DNA of 64,000 bases from Gnetum montanum. Lineage: Eukaryota > Streptophyta > Gnetopsida > Gnetales > Gnetaceae. The stretch is taken from positions 1-64,000 of the forward strand of contig MNCI01037718.1 of the NCBI GenBank assembly GCA_015680685.1, in the 5' to 3' direction. The notes under the pieces were generated by a model. That model worked only from the letters and a program-made list of their open reading frames with translations. It did not search any database and was not told the DNA's origin. The position numbers and the translations under genes are program-made. Below are positions 1 through 11,122 of this stretch, in pieces (the first letter of the stretch is position 1; the number at the start of each line of letters is the position of its first letter).

Positions 1-866
1 ATATGCCAACATGGCAATCATTACAAAGTAGAGATGTTTTATACAAAGAATAATCAACACACCTCACATCATTGAATCTAAAATTTAAACTATGATCATG
101 ATTGAGATGGATGGATGTTAGAATGTTCATATAACATATGTCCATAGGGAGAATTCTGAGCAATGCAAACAAAGGAGAAATGACACTAGTTTTTTCTTTC
201 ATATTTATTTTTATAACATTTCAATGTGGCATGTCTTTTTCTATGTATGTGTATGGATGGTGCATAGCATAGTGAAGCCACATATTAGACCCTAACATAC
301 AAGGAAGAAAATTTAAGGCCTCCATTGATTTTTTATAAAAGGGTAAATTTTAGTTTTACTCTTCAACTATGTTGGGGAAATTTTAATACTCCCCTTATAA
401 TGCTAAGTGAAAAGTGTATTGGTATTAATAATTAGATTTGAAAGCATTAAGTAATTAATGAATGCATTGTTTATTCATTAAAGTAGGAAAATGTACTCTG
501 GACAAGCTAATTAAATGTCCTTACAAATGCGATGTAATAAGATTGTAATGTAACAAAAGTAAGAAGGATAAATATAAGAGCATTGTTAAAAAGAAAATCT
601 TAATATTATAAAGAAATAAGTAAAATAAAATAAATTATCATCCTCATCAATTACCTTTATCCCATATATGATGAGATGACCATTAAGGTAGACAACTAAC
701 CAAAATAAGACAAATAATTAAGAGAATTCCATAGGCAAATACAAAGCCTTGATGAAGTAGAAAAAGAAAATATAAAAATGAAATGAAGTAATAGTAAAGC
801 ATTAAAAAAGCCAACAATAAAAAAATTAACAATTAGAAATTTTCTTTTCAATTGTGCTTTGCTTTG
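1..866. other. AT-rich stretch without recognised gene
   Basis: I see no coding frame, LTR end or RNA gene here. The right part (about 600-866) may be the downstream noncoding part of the minus-strand retroelement fragment that ends at 867, because the frame stops there and the sequence stays AT-rich without a visible boundary. Confidence 0.4.
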
Positions 867-1354
867 TTACAAAGGTGATTGACCAAAGTACCTAAAACAT
901 ACTTGATGCAAGTCAAGCATGGAACGGAACATATTAATTCTAGGCAAAACTTCACTATTATCAAAAATAATAGGCTCATTCAAATACTGTAAATAATCTT
1001 CATTATCTATATCAACATTTACAGGATTTATAACATCATTTTCTCCTTGTCCCTCGAAACCTTCAACTTCATCATAATACATTTGTATTTCATCAACTTG
1101 AACTTCAAATTGTTGCTGAGCAATCATCCTGAGAAGTTCTTGTCAAAATCGGTGATGTTCAATGGCTTGAATATCTTCCTCTGTTGATTGATCATAAACT
1201 GCAGAACTGATGTCAGTACATATCCTGGAATGGGTTAGAGCAGCCATTTCTAATAGGTGCTTGTCTTCTTCTTCAAACGGACCGGGATCAGGGTCTGACT
1301 CAGGAGGTTGTGAAACAAAAGTAGAGGAAATTGGATGATCAGGCGGATATAAAT
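867..1354 (-). pseudogene. Unrecognised retroelement ORF fragment, minus-strand copy
   Basis: Reading leftwards from 1354, the sequence first repeats (in inverted orientation) residues near the C-terminal end of the plus-strand frame at 1354-2089. It then continues in the same frame beyond the point where the plus copy stops. There is one in-frame TGA at 1143-1145, after which the frame stays open to 867. The part after the stop is acidic and rich in Asp, Glu, Asn and Gln (for example QVDEIQMYYDEVEG), with no domain I recognise. It is best read as the downstream part of the same element as the plus copy, placed head to head with it. A caulimovirid-like or unusual LTR-retrotransposon origin is possible, but no RT, protease or integrase motif is visible. 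Confidence 0.5.
1240..1354 (+). repeat. Inverted repeat, left arm (115 bp)
   Basis: The reverse complement matches 1944-2058 with only two mismatches that I can count, both G/A transitions (about 98% identity). The right end of this arm coincides with the first base of the primer-binding-like site TGGTATCAGAGCC at 1354-1366. Arms are separated by 589 bp, so a transcript across the region could fold into a long hairpin. Confidence 0.92.
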
Positions 1355-1366
1355 GGTATCAGAGCC
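1354..1366 (+). other. tRNA-iMet-type primer binding site
   Basis: TGGTATCAGAGCC is the usual plant retroelement primer site complementary to the 3' end of initiator tRNA-Met. No LTR end is seen directly upstream. Instead the inverted repeat arm abuts it. Confidence 0.7.
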
Positions 1367-2089
1367 AATAACCCCAATATCCACTCTATTTTCTCCAAAT
1401 ATGACAATCTATTCGATGATGACCTACCACCTCCATCCATACCAATGCAATGTACAAATTCCCATTGTACCTTTGATCCGGAATGGCCGCACTGGCACCT
1501 GATCGACGACATCGTCTGGTTCACTCCCGAATGGCGCTACGATAGTATGAAGGCTGAAAACTATGCTATGCTTGCAGAAACCCTACTTGATAAGTATCAA
1601 AATTATTTTGTACCAAATAGTTTTGCTACTTTGTATTGGCAAGTTCTACGAACACCTGTTGTAGAACGAGTTACTCATTTGTCTAAATATTATTGGACCA
1701 TGGGCTCCTGTTATGCGTCTATGCCTAAACTCAATCTTATGCTTCAGGTCATTCCAAAACCCTTGTTTCGTTGTAAATCTGTATTAACCATATGTTCTGA
1801 ACCGAATGAACCATTAGCCCCATGTCCTGTACAATGTCCACCTACTAATGTAGTATTTGAAATTTCTAGTTATGATTCTGATATGCCTAGTCTCGAAATC
1901 CCTTTCACACAAGTCGAAGCTTACGACAAATTTGGTCGCTATTATTTATATCTGCCTGATCATCCAATTTCCTCTACTTTTGTTTCACAACTTCCTGAGT
2001 CAGACCCTGATCCCGGTCCGTTTGAAGAAGAAGACAAGCACCTATTAGAAATGGCTGCCACGGGAACAATTTGTGGTGGCACCACATGA
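1354..2089 (+). CDS. Open frame of unknown retroelement protein (about 240 codons)
   Basis: The frame runs without a stop from the primer site to TGA at 2087-2089; read further upstream it starts at a TTG (1331) inside the inverted repeat arm. The first in-frame ATG is near 1439, so the natural start is uncertain. The product is rich in Trp, Tyr and Pro (EWPHWHLIDDIVWF, EWRYDSMKAENYAML, SKYYWTMGSCYASM) and ends in an acidic tail (ESDPDPGPFEEEDKHL). I do not recognise a family: there is no CCHC knuckle, protease DTG, RT or integrase motif. Its place just after a primer site suggests a gag- or coat-like protein of a retroelement or pararetrovirus, by position only. It is notable for being open when nearly all neighbours are broken. 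The last codons (after 2058) come from the sequence it is fused to. Confidence 0.6.
1944..2058 (-). repeat. Inverted repeat, right arm (115 bp)
   Basis: Partner of 1240-1354, lying inside the open frame and coding for its acidic C-terminal part. Homology stops sharply at 2058, where the sequence passes into the truncated gag of the Tat/Athila element. Confidence 0.92.
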
Positions 2090-4440
2090 AAGGCAACATT
2101 GTGTTGCCACTGGAACAATTTGTTCCAACTATGCTCTAGCTAATGCTTGCATGACATGGACTTCAACATCTTCATGGGGAGTATGAGATGTGAGATCTCG
2201 ATTCAAAGGATTAACATCCAACTAAAGCACAAAGGTTAAGGGATCATTAGTTGGAGCAACATCAAGAGCTTTTGAAGGGAAAGAGGTTGAACACTTTGCC
2301 ACCTCTACTTGGCCCATTAAATGGAGGCAAACACTCCTCTGGGGGCTTTTCCTTTGGTGACACTACTCTCTTTTACTTTGGTCAAGGGGATCTCAACCAA
2401 AACATGCAATCAACAATTCATAATCTTAGTTCTGGTCAAAATGGATCAAATGACAAAAATGGATCTAGAGGAGTAAGTCATGATAAGGGAAAAAATGGAA
2501 GTCATGACTGCAATCATGGTCGTGATCATCAAAGATAGGATGATAGGTGTTGGCATGATGCAAGTCCTCCTTCCTCTTTCCCTTCATCATCATCATCTTC
2601 TTCTTCTAGATTAAATTGTGTCTGTAGAGGGCATGACCATGATGGAGGTGATCAACAGGACTAAAACAACAAAAGGGATTGTCAGGACAGTCGTGATTGA
2701 AGGTGTGGATGATCCAGAGAGATCCATTGCCATGAAAGAAAGGTTAGTAGACAACATCATAGGCATCATCAATATGGCCTTGTTGAACCTCTACTTGCCA
2801 CTCAAAGCATGTTAAACATTGTAGAGGCTATGAGAATTCCAATAAGGCATGTAAAGGATGGCAGACTAAAGAGGTTGAACACGAACAACATCCCTCAGTT
2901 TGAGGAAGGCTACACGTCAATTTGCAAAATCATCTCCAAGCCTTATAGGATGCATATGCCTTGTAGAGTATTGAGAATGATTGGTAGAAGTTGAAATTAT
3001 TTCCTAGGAAATTCATTAAGGAAGTAGAAAACTAGTACCAGTCCTTGGAACTGCAATTAATCAGGTAGTTGAGTATAATGTTAGAATTGTTTAATGACAA
3101 ATATCAAATGTACTCCCGAGTGTCCAATCTGAGAAAGCAGATCCAAGGGTGGAAACAAGGAAACCATAAGCCCTTGGATACTGATATTAGTTGATACTAC
3201 TCTCTATTGCATAAGTGTCCCAACCATGGATATTCTTAGGTTGATCAACTTCACCATATTATAGATGGGTTATGATCCAAAAGAAGGAAAACCCTTGGCA
3301 TATATTCTCAAGGGAGACTAACAAAGTAAAGCATCCATCAGATCCAAACGTTAATTGAGCAAGTAGCTAGGGAGGAGGGAGAATTCAGAAAGAGAGAAAG
3401 TGCAGAGGAATAAAATAGGAACCATTCTATTCAAAAAAGTGAGGTTTGATTTTTCAATAGTAAAGATGAGTTAATAAGAGATGAGATGACTAATCAAAAA
3501 ACCTTGCCACTCAGGAAATTTAGTACAAAATTACAAATAAGGTTGACTAATTATGGGACTTCATGGATAATAAGTTTCAAGATGTTTTAAAAATTGCTGA
3601 AGAGTCCAAGGAACAAGGTGGTAAGCATAAGCACCGGAGACGTAAGGAAGTTGAACATGCCATATCCAAGGGTAAGGGTAAAATGACTACAATAGAGACG
3701 GTTGTAGATAGTGAATCAGATGATGATTGTGGGTGTGACATCTACTAGTATGAACATCCCAAGGGATGTTTTCCAATTATGTCACACTTGCAGGAATTTA
3801 GGGTGTATGCCTTACATCCACAACATGCACAAAAGTAAACACCAAAAAGATTTCCTTATCCACAAGACAACTCTTGATAGTTTTACCAACCACAGTAGTA
3901 TTATCCAAGTGGAAATCTCCCACAACCTTATGAATTATACCAATAGTGGAATCAACCACAATCATGGGCATTGACACCTCCAAGATAGCAATACCCCTAT
4001 TGACAACCAGATCCATATGGTTATTATGTTCAGCAACCTTCATCTCCATGAAACTCTTTTGGTCATGGTGCTACTTACCAGCCTCACCACTATCCTCTTG
4101 AAGTTTACACACTGCCATATGCAAGAAGGGATGCCACCTACTATACTCATGCTCCTCCTATTCCTACAACTACTCCTCCATCTCCTACATAGCTACCACC
4201 TGCTCCATCCATGTAGGGTGAATTTCCTACCCAACCACAACAAAGAAATACTACGAGGGTAGTTAATCTACAACCAGTTAGCCAACCAAGTGATTTAGAA
4301 CCACGATCAAAGAAAAGATCTTTCTTTCGACCTTGTAGTCCACCAAAACCCTCAGACACACCAATGGTTGGTAGCCCTGCTCCTCCACCTTCCTTTGCCT
4401 CCACTTTATCTGAGTCCCCTTCAAACCAAAATCCTTCTTG
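2059..4440 (+). pseudogene. gag: gag of Tat/Athila element 1 (broken)
   Basis: Capsid-type retrotransposon gag on the plus strand, broken by stops and shifts. Homology to the gag of element 2 starts with NIVLPL near 2095. A Gly/Asn/His-rich linker lies at 2400-2540. The conserved capsid part begins near 2809 (MLNIVEAMRIPIRHVKDGRLKR; the same block in element 2 is at 21750) and runs to about 3440, with residues such as ELFNDKYQMYS. A short zinc-knuckle-like stretch (Cys, Cys, then EHPKGCF) lies near 3725-3775; in element 2 it reads C-x2-C-x3-H-x3-C with a stop in the middle. The remainder to 4440 is a low-complexity, Pro-rich linker to the protease. Confidence 0.8.
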
Positions 4441-4948
4441 AATCCATACCATGATGTTGACCCATGCTATATCTGATTGGATTCAAGTTAGTAACCTACC
4501 TAGGAAGTTAGCTAATCCTATGAGTCCTTTAGTATATTTTCAAATTGTTGGGAATGAGCCTTGTAAAACTCTTCTTAACTATGGTTCTGATATTAATCTG
4601 ATCTCGTATGAGATGTACACTACATGAAATCTTCCTCCCTTGAAGAAGAGCAACATTAGGCTGGAGCTGGCAGACCATTCCATCACTATTCCATTACCAC
4701 TAATAGAAGATATTGTGACCATTGTTTGTGGGTGGTCATATCCTACTAACTTCCTAGTAATCAAGGTGGAAAACTATAAGGGGGACTTCCCAATTATTAT
4801 GGAAAGGGCATGGTTAAGCATTATTGATGCCAAAATGGGCATTAGAGATCTTTCTTTAGAGATATCCAACGAAAATAAATTTGGGAAGATCAAGAAGAAT
4901 AGGGTTCCATGTATTGTGTATAGCGATTCACGGCGCCATTGTGTGTAA
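4441..4948 (+). pseudogene. Aspartic protease region of Tat/Athila element 1
   Basis: The frame contains CKTLLNYGSDINLIS, which aligns to the family pattern LLDxGSDINLIS; the catalytic Asp is Asn here. Downstream PLPLIEDIVTIVCGWSYP and NYKGDFPIIMERAWL match the flap and C-terminal hydrophobic part of retroviral-type proteases. One stop follows the active-site block; the frame 4640-4948 is then open. Element 2 has the same Asp-to-Asn change at 23490-23520. Confidence 0.75.
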
Positions 4949-5149
4949 AAGTTATGGTCAGTGAAGCAAACATCTATCTCTACATGCAAGTAGTGTGCAC
5001 CAAAAGTGGAAATCCAAAGATGTTTGTACATGGCGAGCACAAAACAAGAAAGCATCCAGTGGATGATAGCTAATTCTAGCAATAGTACATTGTGCATGGA
5101 ACCTATTGAGGGCCTAACATGTGATTATGTTGCAAGTATGGATGAACTT

Positions 5150-6760
5150 GAGTCAGTTCATCACTAGCTCTCCAAAGGAGTAAATGATGATATCAATTAG
5201 GAAGAATTGAAAATTTCTAATAATTTCAAACAAGAACCCCTTGAATTAAGGACACTACTGACTGAAATGGAGTATGTCTTCTTAAAAATGGAAAGCCAAT
5301 CATTATTAATGCCAAACTTGCTATAGGACAAAAGAAGATGTTGATGAATGTTGTGGAAAAATGGTCAACAGTCTTTGCCTAGTCATATTCTAAGCTCATA
5401 GGAATAGATCCAAGAATATTCTAACACTAGATATACACTAACCCTACCATTAAGCTAAAACAATAACTGCAATAGCAATTGAATCCCAAATTAAAATAGA
5501 CTATCAAAGAGGAGATCAAGTAACTCCTCAAGGCTAGATTCATCTATACTATTATGGATAGTGAGTGGGTTAGCCCACTCATGATCATGCCTAAGAAATA
5601 AGGCAAATGGTGAGTGTGCATTGACTTTCAGCTACTCAATATGGCAACTTTCGAAGAGCATTTTCCATTGCCCTTTGTTGATCAAGTGCTGGATACCATT
5701 TCTAGGCATAGCTACTATAGCTTTCTAGATGGTTCTAGTAGCTATAACCAAATATAGATCACAGTAGAGGACCAAAAAAAGATGACTTTCATAAGTCCTT
5801 GGGGGAATTTTGCTTGTCGGTAAATGCCATTTGATCTATGTAATGTCCCAGCTACATTTCAATGATTAGTCCTTAGCATTTTCCAACAACAAATTGGTAG
5901 CAGGGTAAAAGTCTTCATGGATGACTTTTCTACTTATGGAGCTATGTTCGAGCAAGCCCTAGACCGTCTTGAGTAGGTGTTGAGGAGATGTGTCAAAACA
6001 AACCTCTAGCTCAATTGGCGAAAGAGCCATCTTATGATCCAGGAAGGCATAGCCTTGGGGCACTGTATCTCAAAAGCAAGAATCGAGGTGGGTCCTATAA
6101 ACATAAGGTTCATCTAAGGAATAACCCATTAACCAAAAATAGTTAAAGAACTGTAGTTATTCCTTGGTCATACTGGCTACTACCAACACTTCATTGAGAA
6201 CTTTTCCAAAATTTCCAAGCTATTGGTTGAATTAACAAAGAAAGATGCATCATTTGTCTAGACCCTTACATGTGAAATAGCATTTCAACAACTAAAGTAG
6301 AAGCTTGTTGAGACCCCAATTCTACAAGCACCTAATTGGTCTAGGCCATTTCATGTGATAATTGATGCATCAAATTATACTTTGGGGGTAGTGCTTACAC
6401 AACTAGATGATCAAAAATGTCCATATTACATTCACTATGCAATCCAAAGTATCGTAGGTGCATAGCTAAACTACACCACTATAGAAAAAGAGTTGATGAT
6501 AGTGATGTTTGCCTTAGAAAAGTTCAAGAACTATGTGCTTAGTTATAAAATGTTCGTGCACACAAATCATAGTGCCATCTGGTTTTTAATGAATAAACCA
6601 ATGGTGAGCCCCCATGTCATACAGTGGCTTATGATTTTGCAAGTGTTTGATCTCACAATGGTAGATAAAAAAGGTGTGAAAATGTGGTCATTAACCATTT
6701 ATCATGGCTAAGATGGCATGAAAAGGAGAAAGAGAGCCTCTTATCTAATCAATTTCCTGA
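5150..6760 (+). pseudogene. pol: Reverse transcriptase and RNase H of Tat/Athila element 1
   Basis: Readable RT blocks in order: WVSPLMIMPKK (about 5568), VCIDFQLLNMATFEEHFPLPF (about 5615-5680), YYSFLDGSSSYNQI (about 5705), MPFDLCNVPATFQ (about 5826), and the active-site block VFMDDFSTYG (about 5913), which keeps both Asp residues. These are followed by LGHTGYYQHFIENFSKISK (about 6163). RNase H starts near 6355 with IIDASNYTLGVVLTQ and continues to 6711 (KELMIVMFALEKFKNYVL). Stops are mostly TAG or TGA where Gln, Arg or Trp is expected; for example the TAG before LNYTT (near 6461) is CAA (Gln) in element 2. Confidence 0.88.
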
Positions 6761-6789
6761 CAAATCTCTCTTTGTAGGGGCTATTAATG

Positions 6790-8070
6790 CAAAAATATCC
6801 AATGAACCAAGATGGCATGATACCATTCTTACTTATCTATTTAAGCAAGAACTGTCATAAGGGCTGGACACCCAGAAGAAACAACAGTTTCTTCACTAGG
6901 TTAAGTGTTTCATAAAAATCAATGAGAACCTTTCCAAAGTATGTCCTGATGGCCTACTACACTGGTGTGTCCTTGACACAGATCAACTGCACATTCTCCA
7001 AGATGCTCATGAAAGCCCTTATGGGGGCCATTATGCTGGGAGATGCATAGCCATAAATCTCCTCATGGTAGGATATTACTAGCCAACAATCTTTAGGGAT
7101 GCACATCAATTCATCTGCGCTTGTCATCATTGTCAGAGAGATGGTGGAATGATAACTTGAATGGAGGGGTCACAACAATAGATTCAACCTCTCAAGCCAT
7201 TTGATATTTGGGGCATCGACTTTATGGGTCCCATCACGCCTATGTCAAATGAAAAGGCGTATATAATAGTCGCAGTTAACTATTGCACTAAGTGGGCAGA
7301 AGAAACAGTCGTCACCAATTGTACATCTACTATTACTACTTGGTTTGTACAATAGAACATCATAAATAGGTTTGTTATGCCTTATGAATTAATTTTTGAT
7401 AATGGAGCTCATTTCATAGGTTCCACTTTTTGAAAACTTATGTAGCGCTTAGGGGTTAAGCACAAACTCACAACACCTTATCACCCTCAAGCCAATGGTC
7501 AAGCTCAAGTCACTAACCAGGAGATTACAAAAATTCTAATGCGTACAATTAACAAGTACTAAAAGGACTAGAGCACCAAATTAAATGATTCCCTTTAGGC
7601 TTATCGCTCCACATGTTAGCTTCCCATAGGTTATTCTCCCTATGAGCTCATGTATGGAAAACTACCAACATTGCCCATTCAATCTAAGCTCTGTACAGTC
7701 TATACAACCTGTGACCTTGACATGGATCTCTAAGTGTAGCACAAAAAAAAGATAAATGAACCTCAACTTGCTAGATAAAAATTGATTAATGGCCCTATCA
7801 TCCAACAAAACACATAAGGCATTCAGCAAGAAATGCCATAATCTCAAAATAAGGAAAGTCAAGTTTCAACCAGGAGATAAGGTTCTCTACTAGAATCCTA
7901 CACACGTACCTCAACGAACTAGGTTTCAAACATTGTGGGAAGGACCTTACATTATCAAGGAGACTTTTCCATCTAGGGCCATGATTATATATAAACCTAG
8001 TAGCCTAGACAAGAAGAAATTAGTCAACATTAAATAACTAAAACCTTTCCATGAGCCCTAGCCAACCATC
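6790..8070 (+). pseudogene. pol: Integrase of Tat/Athila element 1
   Basis: A zinc-binding block (CHHCQRDGGM, about 7120) is followed by the core: FDIWGIDFMGPITPMSN (about 7200, first catalytic Asp), LIFDNGAHFIGSTF (about 7392, second Asp), KLTTPYHPQANGQ (about 7465) and NQEITKIL (about 7520, Glu). The C-terminal part reads on to about 8060 (KFQPGDKVLY, then TRFQTLWEGPYII), as in other Ty3 integrases. Several TAG stops and no intact frame. Confidence 0.85.
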
Positions 8071-10215
8071 TCAATAGACACCTTGCTAGATGAACAACCA
8101 TACTCAATCTTTTGGACCTCCTCCTTGCAGCTTAGTCATGGGGAAGATGGCCATCCATACTAATACCTTAAGTAGCTCCTTAGTCTTTCAACATTCTATT
8201 TTACACATTGTTGGTTTTACAACTTTTTGTCTTTCATATTCTTTGTTTTACATCTTTTTGTTTTTCTTGTTACTAATCTTTTCTAAGTTACTGATCTTTT
8301 CTTGTTACTGATCTTTTCTTGTTACATCATTAGTATATTTAATATTTCTTGAATAATATTTTACTTTATTTTATATTTTCTATTTTAATATTTTTGGTGA
8401 AATTCTCTATTTTTTTTTTGCTAATAAGGTACTAGGAACAATGGTAATGTGCTACTCGATGGTGGTACGTATCATTTGTAATTTGATTGTTGATGTCTAG
8501 TTTCTAACTTTGAATGTCATTATTGACAACTAGGACATGGTTTCTTCTCATGTAATAGGCAATGAGTCCAAATCATCAACTCATCCACATACTCTATGGT
8601 TTTCTTTGTTTTCATTGTTTTGTAAACGTGCAGTCCCTTTATTAATACAACCTTAATAAATTTTTCACTTATGTAGTTTCTAGAATTGGGAAGAAATCAA
8701 AAGTTTAGATAGGGTGTGACTTCAAAAGGGATGTGGTATTCTTTGTTCTTTTCTGTTTTCCTGTGTGTGGTGCCATTCTCATGAACTTCTCACCATTATG
8801 TGTCATTCCACAATAGCAAGTCAAATAAGTCCTTGCATGATGTGGTCCTCATCCTTGCAAAAAAAAACAAAAGATGATGAGGATTAAAAGCACATCCCTT
8901 GGACAAAATAAATGTGAAAATGCATGGGTCTTTGCTTGGTGTGATTCCCAAACACAATATATATATATATGGAAATACAAAGCACACCTCTTAGACCAAA
9001 TAAAAGGGCTACAAGCACTGGTTATGGGACTTGTCTTGTCTCCTCTAACTAAGGCCATTTCTCACTTCCTACTTCTTTTTCAATTTGGAATGGTGGTTGT
9101 TTTGTGGAAGAATTCTTATGTCTCAAGGGATGGACTAGTCTTAGAATGCCGATGCAAAGTCACTGAAAGTGGTTGGTTTTGGTTTGGACTAAGGATGGAT
9201 CCTATCGAGTCATTTAATCACAAACTCCACAAGGGACTTCATGTGACCATAATTAGGAAGTCCATTCCATTCTCTCTCTCATCCATCTATGCTTTTCATG
9301 CCTCACCTCACTATTGGTTTCATGTTTTGATTCGATTTTCTGGTTTGATGTGTCAAGATTCTCAATTAGTTACTTCAGGGTTTTTGTACTTAACCTTCTA
9401 TAATCATTAATCATCCACGACATCCACAGACTCCTTGGTTTGAAGTTATGCAAGGGCATAAAAGGCCTATACCTACTTTGGGGAGGATCCACTTGCATAT
9501 CTTTTGGTTTGGATAAGTTAAGTTCTTTAATCTTAAACATTTTTACAATTGAATTCTTTTTATTTATTTATGCCATAAATGCCATCCAATTGTACGCACC
9601 TTCATAACTACTTTTAGTGAATACTTTCTTTTTATTATTGTGAATTTCCATACCCTCTTTTTAGTATTCCTTGTGTTAAGATTTTTCTAAATTTTATAAT
9701 CGCTTCTCTTACTTAAACTATTTGTCAGTCTTGCTGCTAACATTATCAAGCAACTAATCTATCACAATCACAACTTATCTAGATAAAATCACTAACGAGA
9801 CACAGTATTCAACTACTATGTGTTACACTTTATATAGTAATCCTTTATTTTGTTGTGATTATAGTGGGAAGCATGGACTAGGAAGCAAGACTTTCTTCAC
9901 CAAAGATGATGTAACAATATCACTCATGGGAGATTGTTCATGACCACTAGATCTCTTCTATGCCTCCCTTATTCTTCTACTACCAAGAGGGATTAGATGT
10001 CTATTAGATTCGAGGGTGTTCTTTCTTGTTGTCATGAACATCCAATTTTGCACAAAATTGTAATGATGTATGCTTAAGCACTTCTGTATTTGTCTGTCTC
10101 CTCCATGTCACTCTACATATCAGTTAAACATTTCATACCTCCTAATATATTTTGTAATGAACTTTTTTCTCTTCTTCTGTACTTGAGGATGAGTTTTCAT
10201 TCAATCATGGGGGTA
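8071..10215 (+). other. Noncoding 3' region of Tat/Athila element 1
   Basis: About 2.1 kb between integrase and 3' LTR. It aligns in patches to 26960-28430 of element 2 (for example the blocks at 8640-8720 and 27470-27545). Long 3' noncoding regions are usual in this group. A 178-codon frame at 8874-9410 lies here but is not open in element 2, so I do not call an env gene. The last bases before the LTR (about 10183-10215) hold a conserved stretch ending in TGGGGGTA, which serves as polypurine tract. Confidence 0.7.
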
Positions 10216-11067
10216 TGATGAATCTTGTTTTACTTAAGCCCCAATATCAAGTACATGATATCGGGTACACGATATTGTGGTCCAAGATGCGATATTGGGC
10301 ATGCGATATCACGGGGTACTCTTGGACCTATAAATACAACCCATGGGCACATGATTCAATAGTAGTTTTTGGAGTTAAGTAGCAAAATTCTTGTAGTTTG
10401 TTCATTCAAGAATTAGAATATTTTCCAAGTGCCCAAAATAGGAGGTCTAAGTGTAATTGGATCTGTATTCAAGCATTGATGTACCTGAACACACCATTGT
10501 GTTGGCAATAAAGACAATCTCTTTGATTAATCCTTGTAGCACTTGAGACTTTCTTTCTTTATGCATTTATACATTGTGATTTCATGCAGTTCACATTTAA
10601 CTTTATTCATTTAGAAATTAATTTTGATTACTTAAGAAATTAATTAAAATACACAAACACGACCCTTCAAACATACGTGTGACACTTGGTAGCTCAGAAA
10701 CTGTTAGCATTTGACAACCCATCAATGTTTACATGAAGTTCAAGATTTGTTTGGAAAGTGGGGATGGCTACTTATGTTAGGCTAGATTAGACAATAGTTC
10801 ACTTAGCATTTAACTACTTTCACTTTCATTATTGTTTTAGGTGATCAATTTGATAGAATATAAAATGATAAATATCTTATGCCTCAGTCACATTTAACCA
10901 TACACTTGCATTTTACAAGTGAGACTAGGAAGACAATGAACAAACAACACGAACTCACCATTTAGCTCTAGTGTACTTGGTAATTAAAGTCTGCGAAATT
11001 TGAACTAATCACATGTGAATGTCTGTGATTCATAAGGTTGGGCATAGGGGTACCTTGTTGCTCATCA
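10216..11067 (+). mobile_element. 3' LTR (A) of element 1, GATATC subfamily
   Basis: 852 bp from TGATGAATC to GCTCATCA. The start holds several decayed GATAT(C/T) motifs (about 10255-10310), then TATAAATAC near 10329. The end block GGGCATAGGGGTACC is shared with the LTRs at 11123-12081, 19853-20794 and, inverted, at 41308-42116 and 63187-64000. Confidence 0.85.
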
Positions 11068-11122
11068 CCTTCCCAATTTTGTAAAGAAACTTGAGGACAA
11101 GTTTTCATTCAGTCGTGGGGTA
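11068..11122 (+). other. Residual 3' end of a second related element
   Basis: These 55 bases (ending AGTCGTGGGGTA) match the sequence that precedes LTR A at 10183-10215 (ending AATCATGGGGGTA). They are therefore the polypurine end of another element copy, left between two LTRs. Confidence 0.75.

Larger units (their letters stand above)
2059..11067 (+). mobile_element. Ty3/gypsy Tat/Athila-type element 1, 5'-truncated
   Basis: Order on the plus strand is gag, aspartic protease, reverse transcriptase, RNase H, integrase, about 2.1 kb noncoding, then a 3' LTR. Domain order (integrase after RNase H) and motifs (HFPLPFVDQVLDT, GIDFMGPI) place it in Ty3/gypsy, Tat/Athila group. It aligns over its length to element 2 at 19853-28430. 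The 5' LTR, primer site and first part of gag are missing: similarity to element 2 begins near 2085 (residues NIVLPL). Many in-frame stops show it is dead. Confidence 0.9.

Noticed and set aside
8950-8972. TA microsatellite
   Set aside because: A short simple repeat with no evident role.
8874-9410. 178-codon plus-strand frame between integrase and 3' LTR, candidate env-like gene
   Set aside because: The matching region of element 2 (27770-28240) is not open in the same way. The frame starts in low-complexity sequence with a TA microsatellite, and no signal peptide, membrane anchor or env motif is visible.
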